Made by a program: the position numbers and the translations under genes. This document shows positions 38,736 to 50,041 of a stretch of 64,000 bases of DNA, piece by piece. The DNA is from Mesaphorura yosii. Its lineage: Eukaryota > Arthropoda > Collembola > Poduromorpha > Tullbergiidae. The notes under the pieces are model-generated. The model was not told the DNA's origin. It searched no databases and worked only from the letters and a program-made list of their open reading frames with translations. Location of the stretch: assembly GCA_009869945.1 (NCBI GenBank), contig WIXG01000194.1, forward strand, positions 1 to 64,000, read 5' to 3'. Position 1 is the first letter of the stretch. Each line of letters opens with the position of its first letter.

Positions 38736-39922
38736 ATGCCTAAATTTCGTAATTTCGCATTTCTTCTCGTTAGTTTCGTCTTCATCACCGCGAACTTGGT
38801 ACATTTTGTCACATGTGAACAAACTCGGGCTGACACAGAAGCTTTGGCAAAGGTAACGTGAAAAGAAAAGGGAATAAAAAGGAAGCTGATTTTTGTCTTG
38901 GTTGCTTACAGCTAAGGAGAATTATCAAAGATGAGGAGCTGAACCTGGACTACATGAAGACTGACGCGTACCTTTTGTCTTGGCTTCGGAGTAAATCACG
39001 CTTTGTTTTGCCATGGCTTTGCATAAATGCATGGGCTCAGTGCATGAATGGCTGATTGATCTGTTGACTTTTAGAAAAAAAATTCGACGTTCAATCAACA
39101 GCTCAGAATATTCGCCAGGCACTTCAATGGCGGAAAAGAAATAATGTCGACAATCTGCTTTCTGAAGACTTTTCGATCTTTAGGAAAAACTACCCATTTG
39201 ATATCGAAGGGGTGGATCGGGAAGGTCGACCAAGTACGTTCTGATCTTGAGTTGGATGACTTCGATGTCTAGTCTGGTATTTTATAATCTGTATCTGATC
39301 AATTACGATTACAGTCTGGTTCAACCAAATTGGGAAATGGGACACTCGGCGTATTGTCCTAAGTGGACTGCAGGACAAGTTCGATCGATACAGGCTCTAC
39401 CTTCAAGAATTGATAGCGAAGAAGATGCGTGAGGAAAACGAAAAGCACCCTGACCATATCAATTACGGATACCTTGCCATTGTCGACTTGGCTGGATTCA
39501 ATCTCCGACAGCACGGATGCATTCAATGTAATTCAATCCCTGAAATATACGCTATTGAGTCAAAACAAATGACCAGATTTGATTCCAGGCATTCAGGGCA
39601 GTGTCAAGTTTGATTTGGAAACGGACGCGGCGTACCCCGAAAGGCCGTACAAAAGCATAATGGTTAATGGTAAGACACCCACAATACCAGCTAGCCCGGG
39701 GTAGATAATGAAATATCTCGAATCCTTTGCACAGCGCCAAGAGTCTTTGAAGCCTTTTTTCGTACGATCACATCGATCATTCCGGACGGACTGTACGACT
39801 ACGGGGACTACGAAGTTTACGACTTTGATCGGGTAAAATGGCAGAAGGCACTGCTAAAGCACGTGGCAGCCGATCAGCTTCCAACTCAATACGGAGGAAC
39901 GCGGAAAAGTAGTTTGCTGTAA
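38736..39922 (+). CDS. SEC14-like CRAL-TRIO lipid-binding protein 1, with signal peptide
   Basis: Lipid-binding CRAL-TRIO protein. Exons are 38736-38852, 38912-38990, 39075-39233, 39315-39527, 39589-39669 and 39735-39922, giving 278 residues. Residues 1-28 form a signal-peptide-like stretch (basic N-terminus, hydrophobic FLLVSFVFITANLV), unusual for this mostly cytosolic family. The CRAL_TRIO_N helices follow (LDYMKTDAYLLSWLR, NIRQALQWRK). The lipid-binding domain has DREGRP, the GFNLRQH strand and the closing LPTQYGGTR motif, matching LPxEYGGT of SEC14L proteins. The C-terminal GOLD domain of SEC14L1-4 is absent. Protein and exon structure are nearly the same as the neighbour at 40779. The lipid ligand cannot be told from sequence. 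Confidence 0.88.
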
Positions 39923-39945
39923 TCATCTCTCCATTTAACTTAAGA

Positions 39946-39951
39946 AATAAA
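39946..39951 (+). other. Polyadenylation signal AATAAA, SEC14 gene 1
   Basis: Canonical hexamer 24 nt after the stop codon. Confidence 0.7.
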
Positions 39952-40578
39952 ATCTGTTCAAGATTACCGTCGAAAACAATCAACTGCAGAAAAGAAATAG
40001 CAAATTTAGTACGCAAACATAAACTCGTTTCCATCTTGTGGGACGACTGTAATGTTGCCAGTTGCCGTAATTGAGGAATCTGTATTAAACTGTCTGACCA
40101 AACGAACTCAAAGGATCTGTAATAAATTGATCCTGACTGTACCGTATTTGCCATTTGGACTAATGAACAAAAACAGCAGCAAATGCACGTCCAGGACTGC
40201 GTCACCGAGTCACCGTGTGGCAGAAAGAAAACAACTTACCAGGCTGGAGCAACGGCAATGACAATAATGCTACTGCTACTGAGGTTTTGATTAAAAATCA
40301 AAGCAAGTTTTTATGAACTCTTTGCACTATCATCACTGTCATCTTGATTCGCGAAGAAGTGACGTTCATAGTGATCATGTGGATCGTGAATATTTCTAAG
40401 TTTTCCTGAAAGTTGAAACCCGAGGGCCATCACTCAACATTTGCACCCAAGCATCCATTGCACGTTCTTCATGTACAAAGGTCACGTTTTGGTCGGGTAC
40501 TCGTACCCGACTCGCATCTCTTTCGTCACAACCTTCTCGTTCTCCTGCTCTTTGACGTTTCGGCCGGTGAAACAGCCA

Positions 40579-40613
40579 AAACTGGATTGCTGCATGAAGG
40601 GCATCGTGTTTTT
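40579..40613 (+). promoter_or_regulatory. Shared upstream element, SEC14 gene 2
   Basis: Counterpart of 38526-38560, ending 165 nt before the start codon. A TCAGTC initiator-like site about 35 nt before the start codon could be the transcription start. The rest of 39952-40778 holds no supported gene. Confidence 0.45.
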
Positions 40614-40778
40614 ACTTCAATCGTAATTTGTGCCACATGACTCTTAGAATTTGGTAATTTGGTATTTGATTATCGTTTAAAAGGAGCGAGTTGACAGGCA
40701 AAGTCTGCACAGTTGATCGCTGAGTTGCGCTGAAGTAAATTCTCTCAGTCCAGTTCAGCAGTAACTGAAACACCAGCC

Positions 40779-41983
40779 ATGTCTAAATTTGCTAGTCGCG
40801 CGTTTCTTCTCGTCCTTTTTGCCTTTGTCACTGCGAACCTGGTAGAGTTTGTCGCAAGTGAACAGATTCCGGATGAAAAAGACGTTCTAGCAAAGGTACG
40901 CAGCTTGAAAAGAAGTTGGGGATTGCCGACCCCAGCGTTTAAGTGACAGCAAACTAATTTTGGTTGTTTACAGTTAAGGGAGATTATCAAAGATGAGGAG
41001 TTGAACCTGGACTATATGAAGTCTGATGCGTATCTTTTGTCTTGGCTTAGGAGTGAGTCAATTTTCTTGTTTCTTTGCGCAAGAGCATGGCTGACCTTTC
41101 CCTTGGCTTTCAGAGCATAAATTCGACGTTGACACAACGGTCAAGAACATTCGCAAAGCACTTCAATGGAGAAAGGACTACAAAGTCGACAGCTTACTTT
41201 CTGAAGACTTCTCAGTTTTCACGAAAAACTATCCATTCGACGTCGAAGGATTGGACCGCGAAGGTCGACCAGGTACCTAAAGATCAGAAGTCTTCAGTTG
41301 AATTGAAAATAAACTGGAGACTTTATGCATTATGCTCATAAACCGCCGATTGCAGTCTGGATATCTCAAATCGGGAAGTGGGACATTCGGCGCATTGCTC
41401 TGAGCGGGCTGCAGGACAAATATGATCGATATAGACTGTATCTTCATGAGCTGATGGCCAAGAAAATGCGTGAGAGGAATGAGAAGCACCCAGACCATGT
41501 CAACTACGGGTTTCTCGTCATCTTAGACCTGGGTGGATTCAACCTCAGACAACATGGATGTATTCAATGTGAGTTTACGTGTTAGTTTCGTTGTGTGGAA
41601 AGTGCTTCACTAGATTAATGACCAGGATTTGAATTAATGGTTGCAGGCATTCAGGAAAGTATGAAGTTTGACGTGGAAATGGACTCGGCGTACCCGGACA
41701 GAGCGTACAAAAGCATCATGATTAACGGTACAGATTCGCGAACGACCATTCAAATAACACTGGATTCTAGACCATTAGTAAATTTCGCCTCCTTCTTTTA
41801 GCGCCAAGAATCTTCAACGCCTTCTACCGTACGATCCAATCACTTAACTCAGACAGACCTTACGAAGACTTTGAAGTTTATGACTTTGATCAACAAAAGT
41901 GGCAGAAGGTGCTACTGAAGTACATGGCACCCGATCAAATTCCAACTCAATACGGAGGAACACGGAAAACCAACTTGCTGTAA
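40779..41983 (+). CDS. SEC14-like CRAL-TRIO lipid-binding protein 2, with signal peptide
   Basis: Tandem paralogue of the gene at 38736. Exons are 40779-40895, 40974-41052, 41114-41272, 41356-41568, 41647-41727 and 41802-41983, giving 276 residues. The first five exon lengths (117, 79, 159, 213 and 81 nt) and all phases equal those of the paralogue. It has the same signal-like N-terminus (SRAFLLVLFAFVTANLV), DREGRP, GGFNLRQHG and IPTQYGGTR, again with no GOLD domain. Substitutions are spread through the protein, including a two-residue difference in the last exon, so both copies appear intact. The pair is probably a local part of a larger family expansion. Confidence 0.88.
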
Positions 41984-42046
41984 ATTCGCAAATTCCTTGT
42001 ACGAAGTAATTCAAGTCCTCATTGTGATCGGAGCATAACACAACAA

Positions 42047-42052
42047 TTTATT
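42047..42052 (-). other. Reverse-strand polyadenylation signal, Tudor gene A
   Basis: AATAAA on the reverse strand, about 215 nt past the stop codon of the reverse-strand Tudor gene. Confidence 0.5.
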
Positions 42053-42090
42053 GTAGTCTAATTATGTTAAATTACAATATGGAGAAAGAA

Positions 42091-42096
42091 ATTAAA
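42091..42096 (+). other. Variant polyadenylation signal ATTAAA, SEC14 gene 2
   Basis: 108 nt past the SEC14 gene 2 stop. A reverse-strand AATAAA at 42052-42047 serves the facing Tudor gene, so the two transcripts would overlap by at least 40 nt. Confidence 0.45.
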
Positions 42097-42267
42097 TTGA
42101 AACAATGAAATAACAAGAAGTACTCAAATTCTGCGTTGGTAGTTTTGAATTCTTGCACCCATTGCCAGACTGCGGGAGCCAAAACTGTTGAAATCTAGGT
42201 GTAATATGCAACGGTGATACGAAGCGACCTTCTGTGCCCAACGGACGGAGTAGCAAAGTCGGCGTCA

Positions 42268-44280
42268 TTATTGCCGTTTGGGGGCTTTGGGGTCTGGGGC
42301 TCGGGTTGCCCAACCACGCACGCAGATTTCCTCGTTGATTTTGCGCGATCCATCCCTCACCAAGGCACATCGTAGATTTCCAGCTTTTTCAACACGAATC
42401 TGCAAGGACAGAAAGACAGGCTGTTGGGTCCGCGGTTTCATGGTGTGATGTTCTTAAAACAAGGTGTTTTAAGGTGTATTACATCAACTTCGACTTCTTG
42501 ATCACCACAAAATTCCAAGACTTCTTTGACATGCGTGATTTCTTCGACAAACTTCATGTGAAAAGAGAACGCCTGTGTTAAAGAATCAGTAATATTAGGA
42601 ACCAATCTCATGAAAGAAATCATTAATGCATTCGAGTACTTACTAGCGCTGGAAGTTTGTTTAGCTCCAAGTACGGGTTAATTTGGTCCGCGAAATATAT
42701 CTGACTTCTATGAACGACTGCAGTGTTGCCATAATCAATAAATCTGACAGTAAACTGTCGTCGAAGAAACGAACATAAAGGGAATAGGTAAAGGTCCTCA
42801 TCTTATTGACACTGCATTTATTTTCAACTCTCCTACTAAATTCAGTTTACAAACTCACCTTGTCTTCAACTTGCTTGATAATTTGTGCCCTGTACCAGGC
42901 GTTTTCGTCGCCATCTCCCTCCTGGAATGGAGCCACGTATGTGCGAGACATGCTAACCGGGTCCTGTAGCTCCTCCCTGTAGTGCAGCGAGCCAGGTTCG
43001 TCGAGATCTGTAATGGCATCGTTGCCCTTACTGTAAAGCCAATCTGCCAAAGCATTGGCGACCGTGCCCGTTGGCTGAATGTATATAGTTCCATTTTTGC
43101 TCACGTGGGAAATGAAACCCCTGATCTTACCGCGGTCACCCTGAATGCAAACAAGATGCAGATTAGGTTAACAGCTTATGTGAAATCTAAAAACAAAGCA
43201 GCTTCAGTTCATTGCATACCGGATTTGGGAATTCAATTATGCTTTCTTTTAACAATTCCTTGAACACCAAATCGTTGAAGGAAGCCAAGGGATTACCATG
43301 GTCATCAAGGAGGTCAACGACGGCTTTGTATTGGTCTTTTCTGTCGTCGTACAAAAATTGGATCCCCAGCTTAGACTTGATGTACTTGGTAACCAGACGC
43401 TCGATCGTTACGTTAAGTTCAGGAAGAAATTGCAGAATTTCGACTCCATGAAATTCAGCCACAATTCCCTGGTACATGGAAGAGAAGTCGAGGTTGGGAT
43501 TGGTGTTAGCAGTTATTAAAAAATGTACTACTTAATTTAAGTTTAAGCTTAAGCTTCACCACATTATTCAACTCACCATAAATTGTTGCATATAGGTATC
43601 AAACTGAGCGTAGTACAACTCGTCCCTAGGTAGTTTTACCCACTCAAATTCATCTACTAAAAATAAGGTGACTTCGTCTTCTTCAATGGGAGACTGCACT
43701 AGACCCCTGAGATACTCCTCTTGGCAATGTAATTCACAGTATCGATACGCCACCAGGTGCGCGTTTTCTTCTAGCTGATTATGCTTACCAACCCTAAGTT
43801 TATCTTGCGTGGAGGGGTCGCGATATACCGCCAGAAATTCTCGGTCCCTTCGTTTCTGGATAGAAAGGAAAGGAGTAAACGGATTTGCCTTGGTTCACTA
43901 CTATTAAATTAGTCGTATTTAATCAGAACTTTATTAACTTTTGGAATCTTACAGGGTCATCTTTCAGCAGTAAAAACCCGACGAAACCTCCTGGGTATAC
44001 TGTTTTAAAGTTCATGCGATATACTTTGTCGTCCACCGGCATCATAGGATTCCCTCCGATGAACATCATGTTCTTGCTCGCGTTCAATTGCGCTAGGCGC
44101 AAGCGCGTTGATTTCGGTTGTTGTTTATCGTGCGGCCTTGCGACCTTGTAGGAGACCAGGCGATCACCTGGCTCCATGATCGGAATCCTGTTTCAAAAAT
44201 AGAAATGGAAAGACCGTCAAGTTACCAAGTAAAAACTTTTCGAACTAGTACGTGTCGACCTACTTATTCATCGAATTCAT
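42268..44280 (-). CDS. Tudor-domain protein A (TDRD-like)
   Basis: Exons on the reverse strand are 44280-44264, 44187-43953, 43855-43577, 43468-43220, 43140-42859, 42754-42644, 42572-42483 and 42399-42268, giving 464 residues from the ATG at 44280. Two extended Tudor modules are visible: one around AYRYCELHCQEEYLRGLV...VTLFLVDEFEWVKL, the other around YVAPFQEGDGDENAWYRAQI...FTVRFIDYGN. The FIDYGN signature is typical of Tudor domains that bind methyl-arginine on Piwi proteins, so a piRNA-related germline role is likely by family, not shown. The seventh donor (GTAATA) was chosen because it keeps frame into the last exon. The frame stays open about 160 nt upstream of the chosen ATG without another ATG, so an earlier first exon is possible. 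Confidence 0.78.
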
Positions 44281-45309
44281 TGTGGAAAGAACGCTGATCC
44301 GTTTTTCAACTGCCAGCTGATGTCGTTGCTCGATTTCCCCTCGTAATCTAACCTGGGTTGAGAGAAGTGCACGACTTAATGCGGTTTCACCAAATTCTTC
44401 GCTAAGCTTCCAGCTCAAATTTGAGTTGCGAATGCTTAACACTTAGTTAGTAATTAAGAGTTAAGCTAAATAATGAACCTCGATGATTCGTAAATTCTCA
44501 ATTGTCACTGCAAAAATGTCTGTAGTCCGTCCTCACCCGAAAGGAATTCAACCACTACTACACTTGCTCGATGCTCAAGACTCAGCCTGTAATAAAGCCA
44601 AGTACGAGTTTCAAAGTCGTAGCCATGTCGTTCTTTCACACGGAACGAGAATAGGACTCTTTCGGTCTCGGTGCGGTGATCGAACGCTCGAGAAGGTTTG
44701 TACTTTCTTTATGTTTGAAAACGTACAAGTACGGAGGTTGCGATGCGCTCGCTCAGGACAAAGACAAAGGGCTAAAACATAAAGCCGATAGAGGAATGCA
44801 ACAGGATTCATCAACTCCAACTCATAAGAACGAAGATGCTTCTATCTACCGTCGTCGATCCGTCTTTGTAGCGTATGTAAATGTACATTACATGTTTCGT
44901 TGCATTTCTGTGAACAAATTGTGTTTTGCCGGCCGGAAAGTTTATTTGATTGAGTATTATCTGGTTTCATTTTATTCGTGATCTAGATCTCTAGGTATCT
45001 GTTATCTCACTATTTCATTTGACCTGTTGTCACTTCGCGAAACGCTCTCACCAGATTGTAGACATTCATTCATTATTGTAAGGATTCATTGAAACGAATC
45101 AGGCATTATTGGAGATTTTGGTGACCTTCGACGTATCAACGTCTAATACACGTCTAACAATACAAGTACTAATTTAGCTTGTGCATAGTTGAGCGATTTT
45201 ACGCGGTGGGAGAACGGGTATTCTTCAGCAATCAGGTTAATTACTTATGGACTTAATGCGAGACCTACTTTGTGTTATGTTTGTGTAACATAGGGGGATA
45301 ACTGGGGAA
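44281..45309. other. Bidirectional interval between the two Tudor genes
   Basis: 1029 nt between divergent start codons. A forward open frame with an ATG near 44517 (about 60 codons to a possible donor at 44696) has no recognisable family. The reverse strand has an ideal TACTAAC branch-point sequence near 44450, which hints at an unrecognised 5' intron of Tudor gene A. Confidence 0.4.
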
Positions 45310-47011
45310 ATGGCTACAAGTAAAGGTGCTCAAATGCACGTAGGGATGACACCAATTCTCCAGAACTTGATTGAGATGAAAAAACATCAGAATCAGAATC
45401 AAAAGCTTTTCGGTGGAAGTCCTTCCCGACTGAATACTGACCCTGGAACTGATAATACTGTTCATATTGATAAGTTGGTTTCCACTGGACTCTTGGGCAT
45501 TAAACTACTCCCAGCGACTGCAGTAAGTGACTGGACTGTGAACAAGCGAAAGCACGGAATTATTGATATAACTGAAGTTACAAATTTATTTAATCAAGGA
45601 AAAACGAATTCAAAACTACGTACAGATATATCAAAATGACGCAGAATGTAGTCAACTGAAATTAAACCCAGCTGAAGAATTGAAGGAAGGGCAATCTCTG
45701 GTCGCAAGATATTTCTCTAACAACCGGTTCATCGTGTTTCGAGGAAAAGTCTTGGGCGCAGATGAAGATCCAAGTATGGTGAAACTTCTATTGGTGGATG
45801 AACTACAAGTTCGGAGCATTTCCAGAGAGGCATTGTACCACATTACACCGGAGTTCCAAGCGAAGCCGTTTTTAGTGAGTACAAAATTTTCGTTTGCAGT
45901 TCAGCTCAGACATTTTAGTGTATTAGAAATAAGCTGTATTCATTTTCCAGGCTGCCGTTGTTGAATTAGCTGGCGTTCCGAAGCTACTGACAGCTTTCCC
46001 ATCTATTTATGACAAGCTTTTGAAAGATTTCATCGAAGAAAATCGGTCCCAGGAGCTCCTCTTGCGATATGTTGAAGATGGGGAACATTTCCAGAAGGTT
46101 CGTGTGCCACTACCTGGAAATGGCGGCGATCTTGGTGAAATACTGCAGAGGAAAATCGTGTCACAAATGCTTGAAAAACCGCTAACAAGAGTAAGTTGGT
46201 TCTTGAATCTTGATACATTTTGACTATTTTGGTAGCGCGAGTAAGTTTGAATGTGAAATGGCCCTGGCATATGAATTGATTTTAGTCGGAGTCAGCAATT
46301 GGCGTCATTTGCCATGCGAAATCCAATGGAGACGTATACATGCACTTGAACTCGAAAATAAATGTGGTTGAGGACTTGACAGACTTCTTGACAGATCAGT
46401 GCGAAGGCAGAGTCGGTTCACGCTTTGAGGTGCTGGACAAGGGAGCCATGTATCTAGCTCCATACGATGGCTCATGGTTCAGAGCTCGAATCGAGAAAAT
46501 TGACGGTGAAAGAGGGGTGGTACGGAACAAGCCTGCTAAAAGCTACAAAGTTTTTGCACTTTTTTACGTGATACTGTCAATGGGTGTTTGGATTTCTCCA
46601 TGAACAGATTCGCGTCCATTACATTGATTATGGAAATAATGACCGCGTTGAGAGAGATCAATTGATTTTGGCTGCTGATATTGATCCAATTTTGGAACAA
46701 ATCCCGCCACTGGTAAATCACGTTTAAGTTCGATGGTTCAACTAATTGCCTTAAATACCAATCTATGCTTCGTGTGACCAAATATTTCTTTTTCGCCATA
46801 GTGCTTCAGGGTTCACATCAAAGGGGTTGGCAAAATCATTGACATTAACAGATTCCAAGAGCACTTCGATCAGCAGGAGTATGAAATTGTGGTTAAAGAA
46901 GAAGGTGATCCACCCACTGTTCTCCTGATCGATACGTCAAAAGATGAGCTTGAAGATGAGTACTACTTGAACAAGTACATCATCCGTGAGGAAATGGCAA
47001 CGAGGCAGTGA
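45310..47011 (+). CDS. Tudor-domain protein B (TDRD-like)
   Basis: Exons are 45310-45522, 45626-45874, 45951-46190, 46286-46519, 46608-46712 and 46802-47011, giving 416 residues. It is a diverged paralogue of Tudor protein A: the first module reads ARYFSNNRFIVFRGKVLG...VKLLLVDELQVRSI, and the second YLAPYDGSWFRARIEKIDG...IRVHYIDYGN. Shared features with A are the order of modules, the exon break before YIDYGN and a following IxPxLExxxxPxL segment. The N-terminal 70 residues are basic, Gln/Asn-rich and unlike A. The donor at 46520 (GTACGG) was preferred because it leaves a compact beta-strand before YIDYGN. Probably a Piwi-pathway scaffold, by family. Confidence 0.8.
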
Positions 47012-47167
47012 ATAATCATTATTGATTTCGGGACGAGGCATCAAGACTTCATTAGTTTTAAGTTTTCCTTTTTCTGTTATTTCATCTGACAGCTTTTGAC
47101 CCTAAGTTTATTATCACTAATATGACTCTTCTTGTGTGCGGAAATTTGTTGTTCTTCATCTATAGGT

Positions 47168-47173
47168 AATAAA
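47168..47173 (+). other. Polyadenylation signal AATAAA, Tudor gene B
   Basis: Canonical hexamer 157 nt after the stop codon. The remaining sequence to 47622 shows no gene. Confidence 0.6.
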
Positions 47174-47622
47174 ATGTAGGTTGCGCCAAGAAAATTAATT
47201 TCGCAGGATTGTCATTAGTCCACATCCCTTGAATTCGATAATTATCTACATAAAGACTTTCTAAAAGTTACTGCCGGCCATTTTGGGCTGGACTTCTATC
47301 CTTCACAGACAAAAAACTATGCTGAGCTGGATTCGCTTGCAAGGTTGCCTGGAGGACAGTAACAGTTGTCGCCAAGAGAAAATTGCAAGGAAATGTTTTG
47401 CTTGGAATCCGTTGAGAATTGAGATGGACTGCCATCTCACGCTCAAGTGGAAGATAGTCTTCAGCCACCGCGTATCACTGTGTCTACTAGTACTTAGTTT
47501 TAGGTCAGTCGGTTTACTCTTCGCTCTTCTCCGGTACAGTTGCCTTAATTTTGTAAAAGTTTTATAACTTTGACTCTTATCTCTGGATCAAGTTAGCGTC
47601 ACGATTAACTTCAGCAATCAAG

Positions 47623-48143
47623 ATGTCTTGTGGTCGTCCAAACGGAAACGGAAAGTCTTGCTGCCCACTTCCATGTTGTCCACCACCTTGCTGCCCGGTA
47701 AGCCTCAATACTGAGACCTTAACGTGAAATGAACTTCGACCATGAACACGCACCCCACGTCTAATCTTGTCTTTTCATTCTGCTTTCAGCCAATTGTCAT
47801 TCGCACCAAGGCACCAAATCAACAAGGACAATGTTGTGTTTTCCAACTTCCACCAGTCAACATTGTTTGTGGTAAGTATATTAGCCAATTAGGCATTAAT
47901 GATGCCATTTGTACTCTCGTGGCTTGTTGCTAATACTTCTTCGTATCTTCTCCCATCTCGGCAGAAATTCCACCGCCGCCCAAGAATCAGAACCCACCAA
48001 AGGTTTGCTGCATTCCAATCGTTTGCTGTGAGGATGACGGAGACTCTTCTGGCTGCCCTCCTCACTGCCCATCACCTGGCTGCTGTATTCCGATGAACTT
48101 CTCCTGCCCACCCCAAGGAGGAATGGGCGGCCGTCGCTGTTAA
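47623..48143 (+). CDS. Small protein with paired cysteines and prolines, function unknown
   Basis: Exons are 47623-47697, 47790-47871 and 47965-48143, giving 111 residues. Twenty residues are cysteine (18%), seven pairs being CC doublets (SCC, PCC, PCC, QCC, VCC, VCC, GCC), set in a Pro-rich background. There is no signal peptide, so it would be cytosolic. I do not recognise the family. Its composition recalls metal-binding proteins and Cys/Pro-rich structural proteins of sperm or cuticle, but it does not show the CxC rows of classical metallothionein. All three exons fit phase and each is Cys-rich in only this frame, and a poly(A) signal follows, so I consider it a real gene. Confidence 0.7.
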
Positions 48144-48283
48144 TCGTCTCATCTGGTCCCTAAATCAACTGCAACCTCTCAACTCACCGATTTAAAAATA
48201 TATCAAAATTTATTTATTCGCATCTCAATGCTTATCCTTATTATCCATAAAATTACAAATTATTGCTTTACAAAAGCTGGCTC

Positions 48284-48289
48284 AATAAA
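48284..48289 (+). other. Polyadenylation signal AATAAA, Cys-rich small gene
   Basis: Canonical hexamer 141 nt after the stop codon. The next 1.6 kb (48290-49880) shows no supported gene. Confidence 0.6.
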
Positions 48290-49880
48290 TTCCTGCAGTT
48301 GCGTTTAATCGCGCAAAGTGAAGTTTGTGCTTTTTTACTTATTGGACACCCTTTATGTATACGTGTGTGGTTCGAATAAGTTCTTGCCTTATACACATTG
48401 CCAAGTTATCGCAGTTAATCGAAGGTGAAATTTAGTTGGTAATACCGCAAGACATAATAATACGCAGTAATCAAATTATGTTAAGTTCTGCTAAGGGAAG
48501 AGAGAGTCTTTGCCAGCGGCCAGTAGGCCTTCGGTTATTGACAATTATCGCTGATTACGACTTGTGGCGAGGTGCACGGTATTGACTGATACCATCTCGC
48601 AGTGTAGCTCGCCATCACGTATCATAATCTCAGGACCACGCAACAATGAACAATTCTCAACGTGAGCAGCAAGGAGGCAGAGCAGAGGAGAGAGTTTCCA
48701 ATTGTGATTTAACTGCGATGCAGAGAAATTTGTCTTGCTACGTTTTGATATCATGTTTCATGTCTCATTCACAAATCAATGTCACGAACAATAACAGAGC
48801 TCCATATTTAGACAAGACAAGCGATGAATCTCTCTGAGTTGAGCACAAAGCGGTGTGTTGTGTGGTGCGTGTGATGTGAAATCATAATTTCCTTTGCCAA
48901 TTTTTCTAGCAGCCAGAATGCGAAAAGAGTCGAGGAGGAAAGAAAGAGCGCCTGAATTGCCAAATGATGACTCGAACTCTGCACGTACATTTTAGCATGC
49001 ATGTGACAAATGTGACAATCAAGAGTCCCAGCAGCATAAGAGAATTATTCAATCGCGTTGCCGATTCAAGTCATCAAGACTGGATTTCTCTTTCGATTAT
49101 TCAATTTGTTTCTTGTCTTAATTGGACACGACATGGTTTCTGTTCAGTGGTTAACGAACCATGCGATATGAGCCATGCGTCATAAAACGGCTTGAGATTG
49201 GGTGTGGGTAATTAGCTAATGCGTTGTACACCATTTCTGTTCGTTTCATTCTACTAGCGATGACTTTAAACTTGAAATCGTGTTATAAGCGCATAAAGCG
49301 TGAGCGTGAGGGTGCGTTTGGTACAATGCAAAAAGAGAAATTCGTTGCACGATCCGAGAAGCTGCACTTTGGGAGAAACTTGTGAGAACTGTGAATCCTT
49401 ATTTTCCTTATTCATCAAGTTAACTCAAGTTTCTACAGGTTTCAGTTGCGTGAGTCGAGAATTAACGGCACGGCCGAGCGAGTTGCGAATTGCGTACTGC
49501 ATTACATGTGAACAATTTTAGAAACTCAGGCACACGCATTAATCTTCTTTCTGATTGAGACAGAACAATGATTAGAACTGCTACTTGGCTAAATCACTAT
49601 CAAGCATCACCAAATTATGATTTGTGCATTTTGCATAATTGTACATGTGAGATGGGAAAATTTTATGACTTGCTGCTGCCCTACACTGTGCAATGAATTT
49701 ATGCACTCGTGTGTTCGTACTCGCTTCGCTGAGTCTTAACGCTGAATTTGTGCCAAGTGAAAAGAAGAGTTGAGTCTTAAGATTGCACGGACTGTAACAA
49801 GCGTGCGTACGCAATACGCGTACGATAACGAAGATGATGATAACAGTAAACAACAATAACAAGTCAAAAGAGAGATTTGA

Positions 49881-49918
49881 TATAAAAAGGGTCTTTCCAC
49901 TCACGACCCACGTTCAGT
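49881..49918 (+). promoter_or_regulatory. TATA box plus initiator of the Gly/Tyr-rich gene
   Basis: TATAAAAA at 49881-49888 is followed by the arthropod initiator TCAGT at 49914-49918. The predicted start (A49916) lies 35 nt after the first T of the TATA box, a slightly long but acceptable spacing, and 126 nt before the start codon at 50042. Confidence 0.7.
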
Positions 49919-50041
49919 GCAGCAACAGCGACTGACGACGGTGCAACAATAAGATTTGCTCTCATCCTAATTGGTCTTGCTTTTCATTCATCTCTTTCGA
50001 ATCAATTCTGGTCATTCTCTTAATCAGTCACAGTCATCAGG

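Noticed and set aside
44483-44782. Forward open frame of 99 codons in the bidirectional Tudor interval
   Set aside because: No homology, no signal or domain, and it lies where both promoters should be. Kept only as a remark.
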